A DNA stretch of 36,855 bases from the NCBI GenBank assembly GCA_964407825.1, contig CAYOXD010000016.1, positions 1-36,855 on the forward strand, given 5' to 3'. This document shows, in pieces, positions 23,582 through 31,892 of this stretch. The notes beneath the pieces are model-generated. The model saw only the letters and a program-made list of their open reading frames with translations, was not told the DNA's origin and did no database searches. The stretch comes from CAYOXD01 sp964407825. GTDB lineage: Bacteria; Desulfobacterota; Desulfobacteria; Desulfobacterales; JAFDDL01. The position numbers and the translations under genes are program-made. Positions within the stretch are counted from its first letter, which is position 1, and every line of letters begins with the position of its first letter.

Positions 23582-25384
23582 ATGCTCAGCCTCTTGGACT
23601 GCACGCCCATACCCCAGTTTGCCATCGATGGAACGCACCGGATCACCCACTGGAACAGAGCCATCGAACAGCTCACGGGATTTGCCGCCACGCAGATGAT
23701 CGGCTCCCGGGATCAGTGGCGGCCCTTCTATCCTGAAGGGCGCCCCGTGCTGGCGGACCTGATCGTGAGTAACAACCAACAAGAGATGATGCGCCATTAT
23801 CGTCTTCACGGTGTTACCAGATCCACCATCATTCCGAACGCCTGGGAAGCCACGGATTTTTTCGAGGACGTAGGGGGAAAGGAGCGCCACTTGTATTTTC
23901 TGGCAGCGCCCATTCGGGATACCGGCGGAAACATTATCGGCGCGATCGAAACCGTTCAGGATATCACCCAGCGTGTTTTAGCTGAAAACGAACTGCGGGA
24001 GAGCCAGGAACGCTACCGTACCCTGACGGAACAAGTCGCCGATGGGGTCGCACTGATACAGGATCAAAAATTGTGTTTCATCAATGAGGCCTTTGCCCAT
24101 ATCTTCGGGTACGCACAAGTGAATGACCTCTTGGGAAAACATTTCCGCAGACTGCTATCCGGTCGCAACAGGGCCATGTTCCAGCGCGGGTGCGCCGATA
24201 CCTTCACCAAGGGGCGGCGACGCGACGATAAAATCCTTGAATTGCGCTGTATCGGGGCCAATACCATGGAATTCTGGATCGAAGCCCACAACAACGTGAT
24301 CACCTGGAATGGCAGAAAGGCCTTGCTGACCACCATCCGGGATATTTCCCGCCGTAAATACCGGGAATTGACCGAAAAGGAGGAAACGCGCCACCTGAAG
24401 AAGGAAAACGTGAGGTTGAAATCTCAACTGATACCGCGGCATGGCCTGGGACAGATGGTCGGCAGGAGCAGCGCCATGCAGCTCGTCTATGAGAACACTA
24501 TCAGGGCGGCCTCCTCCAATGCCAATATCATCATCTATGGGGAATCCGGCACCGGCAAGGAACTGGCCGCCCGCACGATACATGCCATCAGCGATCGGCA
24601 TGAGGCCCCCCTGGTGGTGGTGAATTGCGGTGCCATCCCCGAAACCCTCTTTGAAAGTGAGTTTTTTGGGCACCAGAAGGGTGCCTTTACGGGCGCGACC
24701 AGCGAAAAGACCGGCTTTCTGGAAAGCGCCGTGGGCGGATACCTCTTTCTGGACGAGGTCGGTGAAATCCCGCTCCACATGCAGGTCAAGCTATTGCGAT
24801 TTCTTGAGGGGGGCGAATTCACGCCGGTGGGCGCCACGCGGGCCAGGAGAAGCGACGCGCGCATCATTGCCGCCACGAACCGGGACTTGAAATCCCAGGT
24901 GAAAAAGGGCCTCATGCGGGAGGATTTTTTCTACCGGATCCACGTGATCCCGATCCATATCCCACCGCTCCGAAAGCGCATGGATGATCTGCCCCTCCTG
25001 ATTTATCATTTCCTGGACAAACTGGATCATCACCCAAAGGACAGGATCCTATCGGACAAGGCCATCAGAGCCATGCAGGATTACAGATGGCCGGGAAATG
25101 TCCGGGAATTGAAAAATGTGATCCAGCGGTATGTGACCTTCAACCAGATTGAATTTCTGGATGTGACCGGGCAGGGGGTGGATGAAATCGGACCCAAGGG
25201 AACCGCCTGTATCCCTGAAATCGGGGACGGCTTTAAGCTGGGCCGGGTACTGAAACAAGTGGAAAAGGGAATATTGCTGAAAGCCATGGAGCGGGAAAAG
25301 GGAAACCGGACCCGGGCCGCAATTGCGCTGGGCATCGAGAGGAGGTCCTTGCAGCGAAAGTTGCAAAAGCATGGGATCGGATAA
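23582..25384 (+). CDS. Sigma-54-dependent activator with two PAS domains
   Basis: A 600-aa bacterial enhancer-binding protein. Two PAS domains (about 1-130 and 140-265) sense an unknown cytoplasmic signal. A short coiled linker leads to the AAA+ domain with Walker A GESGTGKE (about 320-327), the sigma-54 contact loop GAFTGA (about 367-372), Walker B LFLDEVGEIP, and the arginine-finger region. A Fis-type helix-turn-helix ends the protein (GNRTRAAIALGIERRSLQRKL). GAFTGA intact means it should activate a sigma-54 promoter. One such promoter and two palindromes lie directly downstream, before the FIST/chemoreceptor operon. The ribosome-binding site is weak. No receiver domain, so it is not phosphorylated by a kinase. 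Confidence 0.93.
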   Translation: MLSLLDCTPIPQFAIDGTHRITHWNRAIEQLTGFAATQMIGSRDQWRPFYPEGRPVLADLIVSNNQQEMMRHYRLHGVTRSTIIPNAWEATDFFEDVGGKERHLYFLAAPIRDTGGNIIGAIETVQDITQRVLAENELRESQERYRTLTEQVADGVALIQDQKLCFINEAFAHIFGYAQVNDLLGKHFRRLLSGRNRAMFQRGCADTFTKGRRRDDKILELRCIGANTMEFWIEAHNNVITWNGRKALLTTIRDISRRKYRELTEKEETRHLKKENVRLKSQLIPRHGLGQMVGRSSAMQLVYENTIRAASSNANIIIYGESGTGKELAARTIHAISDRHEAPLVVVNCGAIPETLFESEFFGHQKGAFTGATSEKTGFLESAVGGYLFLDEVGEIPLHMQVKLLRFLEGGEFTPVGATRARRSDARIIAATNRDLKSQVKKGLMREDFFYRIHVIPIHIPPLRKRMDDLPLLIYHFLDKLDHHPKDRILSDKAIRAMQDYRWPGNVRELKNVIQRYVTFNQIEFLDVTGQGVDEIGPKGTACIPEIGDGFKLGRVLKQVEKGILLKAMEREKGNRTRAAIALGIERRSLQRKLQKHGIG

Positions 25385-25429
25385 ATAGCCGCCTCGTGCA
25401 GTCCTCTACCGGGACACAGTGACGCAGCA

Positions 25430-25448
25430 GTGCGGCAGAGTGCCGCAT
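25430..25448. promoter_or_regulatory. Palindrome A, putative enhancer site for the sigma-54 activator
   Basis: GTGCGGC (25430-25436), 5-bp spacer, GCCGCAT (25442-25448). Inner arms TGCGGC/GCCGCA are perfect. It has the same 7-N5-7 layout as palindrome B, lies about 165 bp upstream of the predicted sigma-54 promoter, a normal enhancer distance, and 46 bases after the activator's own stop codon. Confidence 0.5.
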
Positions 25449-25499
25449 GTGGCTGAATCCGACCTGAATCCAACGGTTGACCTGAAGACGCAATGCCTC

Positions 25500-25522
25500 A
25501 GGTGCGACCCCCTGTCGCACCT
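25500..25522. promoter_or_regulatory. Palindrome B, putative enhancer site for the sigma-54 activator
   Basis: AGGTGCGAC (25500-25508), 5-bp spacer, GTCGCACCT (25514-25522), a perfect 9-bp inverted repeat. The core GTGCGAC-N5-GTCGCAC matches palindrome A as GTGCGRC-N5-GYCGCAY. The centres are 72 bp apart, close to seven helical turns, so both would face the same side of the DNA. Confidence 0.55.
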
Positions 25523-25605
25523 ATCGGCTTAACCCACATCGAATTCCCTTCCGAACTAAAAAAATAACATTATCATAACAGACGCTTATGATAAATCCAG
25601 GTTTT

Positions 25606-25621
25606 TGGCACACATTTCGCT
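25606..25621 (+). promoter_or_regulatory. Predicted sigma-54 promoter of the FIST/chemoreceptor operon
   Basis: TGGCACACATTTCGCT has the invariant GG and GC dinucleotides exactly 10 bases apart and the TGGCAC upstream element. It departs from the consensus TGGCAC-N5-TTGC by one base (TCGC). The start site would be near 25632, giving a roughly 120-nt untranslated leader. Confidence 0.65.
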
Positions 25622-25754
25622 GTATCGGTTTCCGGTTGCGATGAACAGGGTAATTCCAAGCTGGCTCCCTTAAGGCCCCAAAGGTGTGTGTTGCTGGAGT
25701 CGGGCCCCGTATCATCGACGCAATATAATTTTGCATTAGAGGAGGGCGCATGTA

Positions 25755-25955
25755 ATGGCGGGAAAAGCGAAACAGTTGATCGATTCGATCATTGCACAGC
25801 GGTCGAAGGGAAATCCGTCCGTCGCAAAAGTTGTAAAAGCAAAATTTATTCTAAAGGGGATAAACCCCGATGATTTTGGCGCCACGAGTGCCGATGATCC
25901 GGCCGTTATCGGGCAGCTGCAAGCCCTGGCCAAGGAACTTGGCGTCACTGTATGA
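25755..25955 (+). CDS. 66-aa protein of unknown function, first gene of the FIST operon
   Basis: A small soluble, cysteine-free protein I do not recognise. It has a basic helical first half (KAKQLIDSIIAQRSKGNPSV, then AKVVKAKFILKGINPDDF) and a second helix (DDPAVIGQLQALAKELGV). AGAGGAGGG lies 8 bases upstream, so translation should be strong. A minimal start-stop (ATG TAA at 25750-25755) overlaps the start codon. The FIST gene follows after 21 bases. The ILKGINPDDF / DDPAVI pattern looks like a compact two-helix adaptor. A role linking the FIST protein and the receptor is possible, but it rests only on gene order. Confidence 0.75.
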   Translation: MAGKAKQLIDSIIAQRSKGNPSVAKVVKAKFILKGINPDDFGATSADDPAVIGQLQALAKELGVTV

Positions 25956-25976
25956 CACCATACGAGGAGAGCAAGC

Positions 25977-27086
25977 ATGAAAACAGCGTATTCCATAAAA
26001 ACCACCCCTGAGGAAGTTTCCAAGGACATTCAAAGTCAACTGGGCCCCAGCGAACCGAAGGCAGTTGTCTTTTTTGCCTCCTGCGCTTTTGCCCCGGAGG
26101 CCATCAGCCGGGAGATGCAATCGGCGTTTCCGGGTGTCAGCGTTTTCGGATGCACCACGGCCGGTGAGATTATCAGCGGGAAAATGCTGAAGCGTTCCGT
26201 TGTGGCCATGGCTTTTGACGATAAGAGCCTCGAACAGATCAGCCTCAGTCTCATTGAAGACATAACGAGCAAAACGGCCGTAGAGGATGCCCTAGGCGTC
26301 TTTGAAAAACAGTACGGCTGCGCCATGATGGATTTTGATCAGGAGGCATATGTCGGGTTGATCCTGGTGGATGGGCTCTGCAAGTGTGAGGAAAAACTGA
26401 TCGATAGGATCGGCGATCTTACCAATGTGCTTTTCATCGGCGGCTCAGCCGGGGATGACCTGCAATTCAAGCAAACGTACGTTTTTGCCAACGGAAAAGC
26501 CTATCCGAACGCGGCGCTGCTGGCACTGCTCAAGCCCCGGGCCGGATTTAAGACCATCAAGACGCAAAGCTTCAAGGTGCTCGATCAGCAACTGGTGGCG
26601 ACCCGCGTCAATGAAGCCAACCGAGAAGTGCTCGAGTTCAACGGGAAAAATGCCGCGGCCGCTTATGCCGAGAGCGTCGGTGTCGCTGTTGAAGACGCCC
26701 CGAAGCATTTCATTTCCAATCCGGTGGGCTTGCTTGTGGATGGAGAGCCCTATGTCCGGAGCCCCCAGCAGATTAAAGCGGATGGTATGGTGTTCTACTG
26801 CAACATGAAGGAAAAGATGCGACTGTCCATCCTGGAAACAACGGATATTGTTTCTGATACAAGAGATGTCATTTCCGCGACGAAGGCCCGAATGGGAAAC
26901 ATCGGCGCCATCATCAATTTCAACTGCATCCTTAGGACGCTGGAGTTGGAAGACAAGGGACTTGCGGATGCCTATGGAAACCTATTTACCGATATTCCCA
27001 CCATCGGCTTCAGCACCTATGGCGAACAGTGCGTCGGACATGTCAATCAGACCGCAACCATGCTGGTTTTGAAAGCTTGCGCTTGA
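25977..27086 (+). CDS. FIST-domain sensory protein
   Basis: A 369-aa protein with FIST_N and FIST_C domains over its full length. Typical segments are KAVVFFASCAF, VFGCTTAGEIISG, FIGGSAGDD, the FIST_C block near VFYCNMKEKMRLSIL, and the end IPTIGFSTYGEQCVGHVNQTATMLVL. FIST domains are predicted to bind small ligands such as amino acids and usually feed kinases, cyclases or chemoreceptors. Here the protein has no output domain, signal peptide or membrane helix, so it is probably a cytoplasmic stand-alone sensor. GAGGAG precedes the ATG. The chemoreceptor gene starts 29 bases after its stop, suggesting the two work together. Confidence 0.9.
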   Translation: MKTAYSIKTTPEEVSKDIQSQLGPSEPKAVVFFASCAFAPEAISREMQSAFPGVSVFGCTTAGEIISGKMLKRSVVAMAFDDKSLEQISLSLIEDITSKTAVEDALGVFEKQYGCAMMDFDQEAYVGLILVDGLCKCEEKLIDRIGDLTNVLFIGGSAGDDLQFKQTYVFANGKAYPNAALLALLKPRAGFKTIKTQSFKVLDQQLVATRVNEANREVLEFNGKNAAAAYAESVGVAVEDAPKHFISNPVGLLVDGEPYVRSPQQIKADGMVFYCNMKEKMRLSILETTDIVSDTRDVISATKARMGNIGAIINFNCILRTLELEDKGLADAYGNLFTDIPTIGFSTYGEQCVGHVNQTATMLVLKACA

Positions 27087-27115
27087 GGTTACCCATAAAG
27101 ATCGGGAGGTGGCGA

Positions 27116-28207
27116 ATGCCAAAACGTCTTAATACAGGATTACTCGTCAGGATAGCCGTTTGGGGGATTCCGGGGGTTGTCGCCCTCCTTACAATTATGA
27201 CCTGGACATGGCTCGCCACCGCCTCTGCACATATCGAAGTGCTTCGGAAACTGGTCCTGGCCTTCGGTCTCATCGGTGTCACCTTCGGCATTCTGGGGGC
27301 GCTGCTGATCAGCCGGCGGTTCGCCGGCGGTCTTGGCGACAGCCTGCAGCAACTCCTTCGTGGCAGCGAATATTGTTTGGCTGCCTCTCGACAGATATCA
27401 TCCGCCGAGGAACTTCTAGCCAACGGAACTTCGAGCCAAGCAGCTTCCATTGAAGAGACCTCCAGTTCTCTGGAAGAGATCTCCGCAATGGTTCGCAAGA
27501 GTTCCCAGAACGCCCAGGAGGCCAGTTCTCTGTCCGAGGCTACCATGAACAAATCGGATATCTGCTCCAGTGACATGCTGGATATGGCCACGGCCATCGC
27601 AGATATCATCGCCGCCAACAAGGAAACCCAGAAGATCGTCAAGGTCATTGACGGCATCGCCTTTCAGACCAACCTGCTGGCGCTCAATGCCGCTGTGGAG
27701 GCCGCAAGGGCAGGCGAGGCGGGGGCCGGCTTTGCCGTTGTGGCCGACGAGGTGCGCAGTCTTGCCATGCGGGCTGCTGAGGCCGCCCATACAACCGGAG
27801 AACAGATACAGGGCACCACCGACAAGATCAACTCGGCTATGGACATCGTTACCAAATCCCTCGAGACTTTTTCAGAGGTTACAGAAAATACAGTCAGCGT
27901 AAACACCCTGGTAAAGGAAATTGCGGAGGCCACGGCCGAGCAGGCCCGAGGCATCGAGCAGATTAACGGGGCGGTGTCGGAAATCGATCAGGTGCTTCAG
28001 CAAAACGCCGCCAGTGCCGAGGAAACAGCCGCCGCATCCAGGCAGCTGGGTGATCAGCTCCAAGAGATGATTTACAATGTTACGTCTCTGGGGAAACTTT
28101 TTTCCGTAACCAAGCACATGGCAGCAAACGCATCGGCCGAAAGCACCGATTACGATCAAAGGCAATCGCTGCCAATGGAGGTGGATACGGTTCCCATTCA
28201 AGCCTAG
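27116..28207 (+). CDS. Methyl-accepting chemotaxis protein lacking a periplasmic sensor domain
   Basis: A 363-aa chemoreceptor. Two hydrophobic helices (about residues 10-33 and 45-65) are separated by only about a dozen residues, so there is no ligand domain outside the cell. I see no clear HAMP domain after the second helix. The signalling hairpin is intact, with the tip KVIDGIAFQTNLLALNAAVE and ARAGEAGAGFAVVADEVR, and Glu/Gln-rich methylation helices on either side (SIEETSSSLEEIS, ASAEETAAASRQL). No C-terminal pentapeptide for CheR docking. GGGAGG precedes the ATG. It probably takes its input from a partner, most plausibly the FIST protein encoded upstream. No che genes are in the window. 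Confidence 0.92.
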   Translation: MPKRLNTGLLVRIAVWGIPGVVALLTIMTWTWLATASAHIEVLRKLVLAFGLIGVTFGILGALLISRRFAGGLGDSLQQLLRGSEYCLAASRQISSAEELLANGTSSQAASIEETSSSLEEISAMVRKSSQNAQEASSLSEATMNKSDICSSDMLDMATAIADIIAANKETQKIVKVIDGIAFQTNLLALNAAVEAARAGEAGAGFAVVADEVRSLAMRAAEAAHTTGEQIQGTTDKINSAMDIVTKSLETFSEVTENTVSVNTLVKEIAEATAEQARGIEQINGAVSEIDQVLQQNAASAEETAAASRQLGDQLQEMIYNVTSLGKLFSVTKHMAANASAESTDYDQRQSLPMEVDTVPIQA

Positions 28208-28372
28208 CCCAGTACGCCCATCCCCGAAACATCCATCGCGGTATTGCATCCGACGAGCATCTGAATTATGGTCCCCGGAGAAGAAGGAGGCGCCTTCAAG
28301 GCCTCATCGATCCGGATGGCATCGGTGCAACGGAAGGTGGGCTTTCCCGCGTTGGGAAAAGGAGTAAGGGGG

Positions 28373-30193
28373 ATGAACGAATCTGCCGATGGGGCCATCT
28401 GGGACCTGCAGGGATATTTTCCGGAATTCAACGGTCCCCGGATGCTGACGTTCAAGGCTCGGCTGCAGGGGGATCTGGACTCGCTGACCCGACGTGCGGG
28501 CCAGTTGCCGGCCCTGGGCGCGGACAGTGGACAGGCCTGGGAAACCGTGATGGTTCAGGCGGAGGATCTAAAGAGCCGCCTGGAGCACCTTTCCTCCTAT
28601 CTGGACTGTCTCGAATCGGCCCATGCCGATGTGGAGGCCTATGCGGTGGAGCGGACCGCCGTCTCCACGCTCTTTGCCGGGGTCGAAAAACTGGATGCCA
28701 TCTGTTTGAAGGCCTTCAAGGAAACCCCGGACACCTTCTTCCAGGACTGGATCGCCAGCCAGGCCCTGCGGCCCATCGCCTATCCTCTTCAACGCATGCG
28801 TCAGCGGGCCGGTTTTACCATGAGCCTGGCCCAAGAGCTGCTGGCGGCCGATTTGAACGTGGATGGCATCAAGGCATGGGAGCGTCTCTATGAGCGCATC
28901 ACCGGGAAATTGGTGTTCGAGTTCGTGCCCCCCCGGGGCGAAACGGAAATACGGCCCATCTCCCAGTGGCGCGCCCTGATGTCCGATGAGGACCGGCAAT
29001 TGGGCCGGGCCGCCTTTGAAGGCGGCAACCGGGCCTGGCAAAGCATCGAGGAGACCTGCGCGGCAGCACTGAACGCCATTTCCGGCACCCGGCTGACCCT
29101 CTACCGTCATCGCGGAATTGCGCACTTCCTGGACATGCCCCTCGTCCAGGCGGGCATCCGTCGCGAAACCCTGGAGGCCATGTACAGCGCCATCCATCGG
29201 AAGATCGCGGTGCCACGGGAGATCCTGCGGGTGAAGGCCGGCCTCATGGGCCGCAAGGGGATCGGCTTTTTCGAACGGGAGTCCCCCCTGCCGCTGCCCC
29301 ATGGCACAACCGGCCGATACACCTGGACCGAGGCCCTCGACAGGGTGGGCGCCGCCTTCGACCGGGCCTATCCGGCACTGGGCGAGTATTTCCGCATGCT
29401 TCTCGATCGTCGCTGGATCGAATCCCAGGCCAGGGCCAACAAACGCCAGGGAGCTTTCTGCACGGGCTCCGCCGTGACCAACGAGCAGCGCGTCTTCATG
29501 ACCTTCAGCGGCGACATGGGCAGTCTGACCACCCTAGCCCACGAGGTGGGGCACGCCTGGCATGAGCATCTGCTGCGCGAGACCCGTCCCATGGCCAGGC
29601 GCTATCCCATGACGCTGGCCGAAACCGCCTCGGTTTTCGCCGAATCCATTTTTAGCCAGGGCCTGTCTCGGGACGACCACATCGCCGATGTCCAGAAATT
29701 GAAACTCCTGGATGCCCAGCTGACCGACGCGGCCGTCATGCTACTGGATATCACGACCCGATACGAATTCGAGAGCGCCTTTTATGAGCAGCGGATGGAC
29801 GGCGAGGTATCCGTATCCCGGTTGAAAGCGTTGATGGTGGATACTCAGCGCCGCATCTATGGCGATGCCCTTCTGGAGGATGGCGTCGATCCGTACTTCT
29901 GGGCCTCCAAACTGCATTTTTATTTCACTGGCATCAGCTTCTACAACTTTCCCTATACCTTCGGCTTTTTGCTGACCCGGGTCCTCATCGGGCGGTTCGA
30001 GAAAGAGGGTCCCGCCTTCCTCGCGGAATACGAACGGCTGCTGAAGCGTTCCGGCAGTGCCACTGTTGAAACGGTCGTCAGCGAGAGCCTGGGATTGGAC
30101 CTCACCTCTGTGGATTTCTGGTCTCGCTCCCTGGAGGGACTGCTGCCCCTGCTGGAGGTATATCGCACGATGGGGGAAAGCCTGTTAGCGTGA
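28373..30193 (+). CDS. M3-family oligoendopeptidase (PepF-like)
   Basis: A 606-aa cytoplasmic zinc metallopeptidase that cleaves oligopeptides. The zinc motif HEVGH is at residues 390-394 (LAHEVGHAWHEHLL), with the third ligand glutamate in MTLAETASVFAES about 25 residues later. The substrate-binding FYNFPYTFGFLL segment near the C-terminus is also typical. Length and order fit the PepF/M3 oligoendopeptidase clade (about 590-600 aa). ATG 28373 has AAAAGGAG 8 bases upstream and gives the normal N-terminus; an in-frame ATG at 28268 would add 35 atypical residues. Downstream genes on the same strand are 41 and 50 bases apart and may be cotranscribed. Confidence 0.92.
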   Translation: MNESADGAIWDLQGYFPEFNGPRMLTFKARLQGDLDSLTRRAGQLPALGADSGQAWETVMVQAEDLKSRLEHLSSYLDCLESAHADVEAYAVERTAVSTLFAGVEKLDAICLKAFKETPDTFFQDWIASQALRPIAYPLQRMRQRAGFTMSLAQELLAADLNVDGIKAWERLYERITGKLVFEFVPPRGETEIRPISQWRALMSDEDRQLGRAAFEGGNRAWQSIEETCAAALNAISGTRLTLYRHRGIAHFLDMPLVQAGIRRETLEAMYSAIHRKIAVPREILRVKAGLMGRKGIGFFERESPLPLPHGTTGRYTWTEALDRVGAAFDRAYPALGEYFRMLLDRRWIESQARANKRQGAFCTGSAVTNEQRVFMTFSGDMGSLTTLAHEVGHAWHEHLLRETRPMARRYPMTLAETASVFAESIFSQGLSRDDHIADVQKLKLLDAQLTDAAVMLLDITTRYEFESAFYEQRMDGEVSVSRLKALMVDTQRRIYGDALLEDGVDPYFWASKLHFYFTGISFYNFPYTFGFLLTRVLIGRFEKEGPAFLAEYERLLKRSGSATVETVVSESLGLDLTSVDFWSRSLEGLLPLLEVYRTMGESLLA

Positions 30194-30234
30194 CCGATTG
30201 CCCATAGCCTAAATCCCATACAAATGGTTAACCG

Positions 30235-30936
30235 ATGGACCCAATAAAAATTGAGGCGGCGGACCGTGAGTTCGTCAACAAACTTCACAGGCTCAGATCA
30301 AAGCTGACCCACAGGCAGGCGCAATGGGAAAACCGATCCCTCAGGCAGTCCTTCTTCCGAAACGCCCCTCTGCCCGCGGCGCTGCTGCTGATCGTCGCCG
30401 CCGGTTTCATCCTGTTTCATATGAGCCGGACCTCCGGCCCAACAAAGGCCGGGCAGCCGGCCGCCGCCCCCCCCGTAGCCAAAAGGCCGGCGGTGGAAAC
30501 GCCGCCGGGCGTCCCGCCGCCGCTGGCGGAAACACCTGCCCGTGATAAGGGACCTACAACGCGGGCCGCCTCCCCCGCCAGGGGGCCCGAGCCCGAAACC
30601 GTTCAGGGGAATATCGAACAGATCACCACCCTGGCCTGCCGGGGTGTCAAGGATCACCTGCCCCTCGGCAAAGGGGATACGTTTCAGCTGGCCCAGGCCT
30701 CCCGGGTCTACATCTGGATGAGGGTCAGATCAAAGAGGCAACCCTTCGTCATCAGGCACGTCTACTATCTCAACGGTCACCGGTACTGTGAGGTGCCGCT
30801 GAGGATCCTGTATCCCCGGATGCGCACCTGGAGCTATGTGAGCCTCCAGAAAGCGAAACTGGCCGGCCAATGGACCGTGAAGATTACCTGCAAGGGGAAA
30901 CTGCTGAAAACCGTGAGCTTCGAGGTGAACCGATAG
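30235..30936 (+). CDS. Membrane-anchored DUF2914-like protein
   Basis: A 233-aa bitopic protein. Residues 1-43 are basic and cytoplasmic, 44-63 form one transmembrane helix, about 66-120 are a Pro/Ala-rich linker (PAAAPPVAKRPA, TPPGVPPPLAETP), and about 122-233 form a domain matching the DUF2914 pattern: QITTLACRGVKDHLPLG, RVYIWMRV, VIRHVYYLNGHRYCEVPL, RMRTWSYVSL, GQWTVKITCKGKLLKTVSFEV. The domain should face the periplasm. Function of the family is unknown; the Trp/Tyr pattern suggests a beta-sandwich that binds a polymer or protein. It sits between peptidase and undecaprenyl-diphosphatase genes on the same strand. Confidence 0.78.
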   Translation: MDPIKIEAADREFVNKLHRLRSKLTHRQAQWENRSLRQSFFRNAPLPAALLLIVAAGFILFHMSRTSGPTKAGQPAAAPPVAKRPAVETPPGVPPPLAETPARDKGPTTRAASPARGPEPETVQGNIEQITTLACRGVKDHLPLGKGDTFQLAQASRVYIWMRVRSKRQPFVIRHVYYLNGHRYCEVPLRILYPRMRTWSYVSLQKAKLAGQWTVKITCKGKLLKTVSFEVNR

Positions 30937-30986
30937 GGGGGCCCGTCGCTTCAAATCCGTTAGGAAAATAAGCTGCTGGAGGAAAC

Positions 30987-31886
30987 ATGAATGATTATCT
31001 GCTGTCCGGTTTACTTGGCATAGTCGAGGGATTGACGGAATTTCTTCCGGTCAGCTCCACCGCCCACCTTCGCATCGCCGAGGCGCTCGCGCACATCGAT
31101 CTGTCTTCTGGCTACTGGAAGATGTACACCATCGTGATCCAGTTGGGGGCTATCTTGAGCCTCCCGATCTATTTCAGGTCTGAGATCAGAAGGTTTCTGT
31201 CCACCTTCCCCCAGGGGGAAAACAACGATCGGACCCCGCTGACCCACCCCCTCGGTTTGACGGCCGTGGCGTTTGTCACCACCGCCATTCCGGCCTTCCT
31301 GCTGACCAAGATCATCGGCCAGCATCTGGAGAACCTCTTCATCATGGGTTGGTCCCTGGTCATCGGCGGCGTGGTGATGTGGGTTGTCGATGCCCGCAAC
31401 GCCGCATCCGAAGCCGCCGGACCGGAAGCGTCCGAGGGGGGACGGATCCATACCTGGCGCATGGACTCCATGGGGCTGGGACAGGCCGTCTGGATCGGGG
31501 CCTGCCAGATCCTCTCCGCGGTCTTCCCCGGCACCTCGCGTTCCATGTCCACCATTGCCGCAGGGCAGCTGGCGGGGATGTCCCGTTCCGCTGCGCTGGA
31601 ATTCTCCTTCTTTCTCTCGATCCCGACGATGGTGGCTGCCACGGGTTACGATCTTCTGAAGTCCCTGCTTCCCGGCCACGCCAACCCCATCGGAACGACC
31701 CACATCGATGCCCACGGCTGGATTCTCCTGGCCATCGGTTTCATCGTGTCCTTTTTAGTGGCATACGCCGCCGTGGCCTGGTTCATGGGCTGGGTGCGGC
31801 GCCGGGGGTTCCTGCCCTTTGCCATCTACCGGATCATCGCCGGAACCGGCGTGCTGATCTGGGCCCTGGGGGGGGGCGGATCATGA
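30987..31886 (+). CDS. uppP: Undecaprenyl-diphosphatase UppP/BacA
   Basis: A 299-aa integral membrane phosphatase that converts undecaprenyl diphosphate to the monophosphate, recycling the lipid carrier for peptidoglycan and other cell-wall polymers. It can confer bacitracin resistance. The active-site motif EGLTEFLPVSSTAH is at residues 14-27 (usual STGH, here STAH), and the second motif PGTSRSMSTIAAGQLAGMSR lies in the middle. Length is slightly above E. coli BacA (273 aa). GGAGG precedes the ATG. It converges on the outer-membrane fusion gene with a gap of only 6 bases and no terminator between. Confidence 0.94.
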   Translation: MNDYLLSGLLGIVEGLTEFLPVSSTAHLRIAEALAHIDLSSGYWKMYTIVIQLGAILSLPIYFRSEIRRFLSTFPQGENNDRTPLTHPLGLTAVAFVTTAIPAFLLTKIIGQHLENLFIMGWSLVIGGVVMWVVDARNAASEAAGPEASEGGRIHTWRMDSMGLGQAVWIGACQILSAVFPGTSRSMSTIAAGQLAGMSRSAALEFSFFLSIPTMVAATGYDLLKSLLPGHANPIGTTHIDAHGWILLAIGFIVSFLVAYAAVAWFMGWVRRRGFLPFAIYRIIAGTGVLIWALGGGGS

Positions 31887-31892
31887 CCGCGC

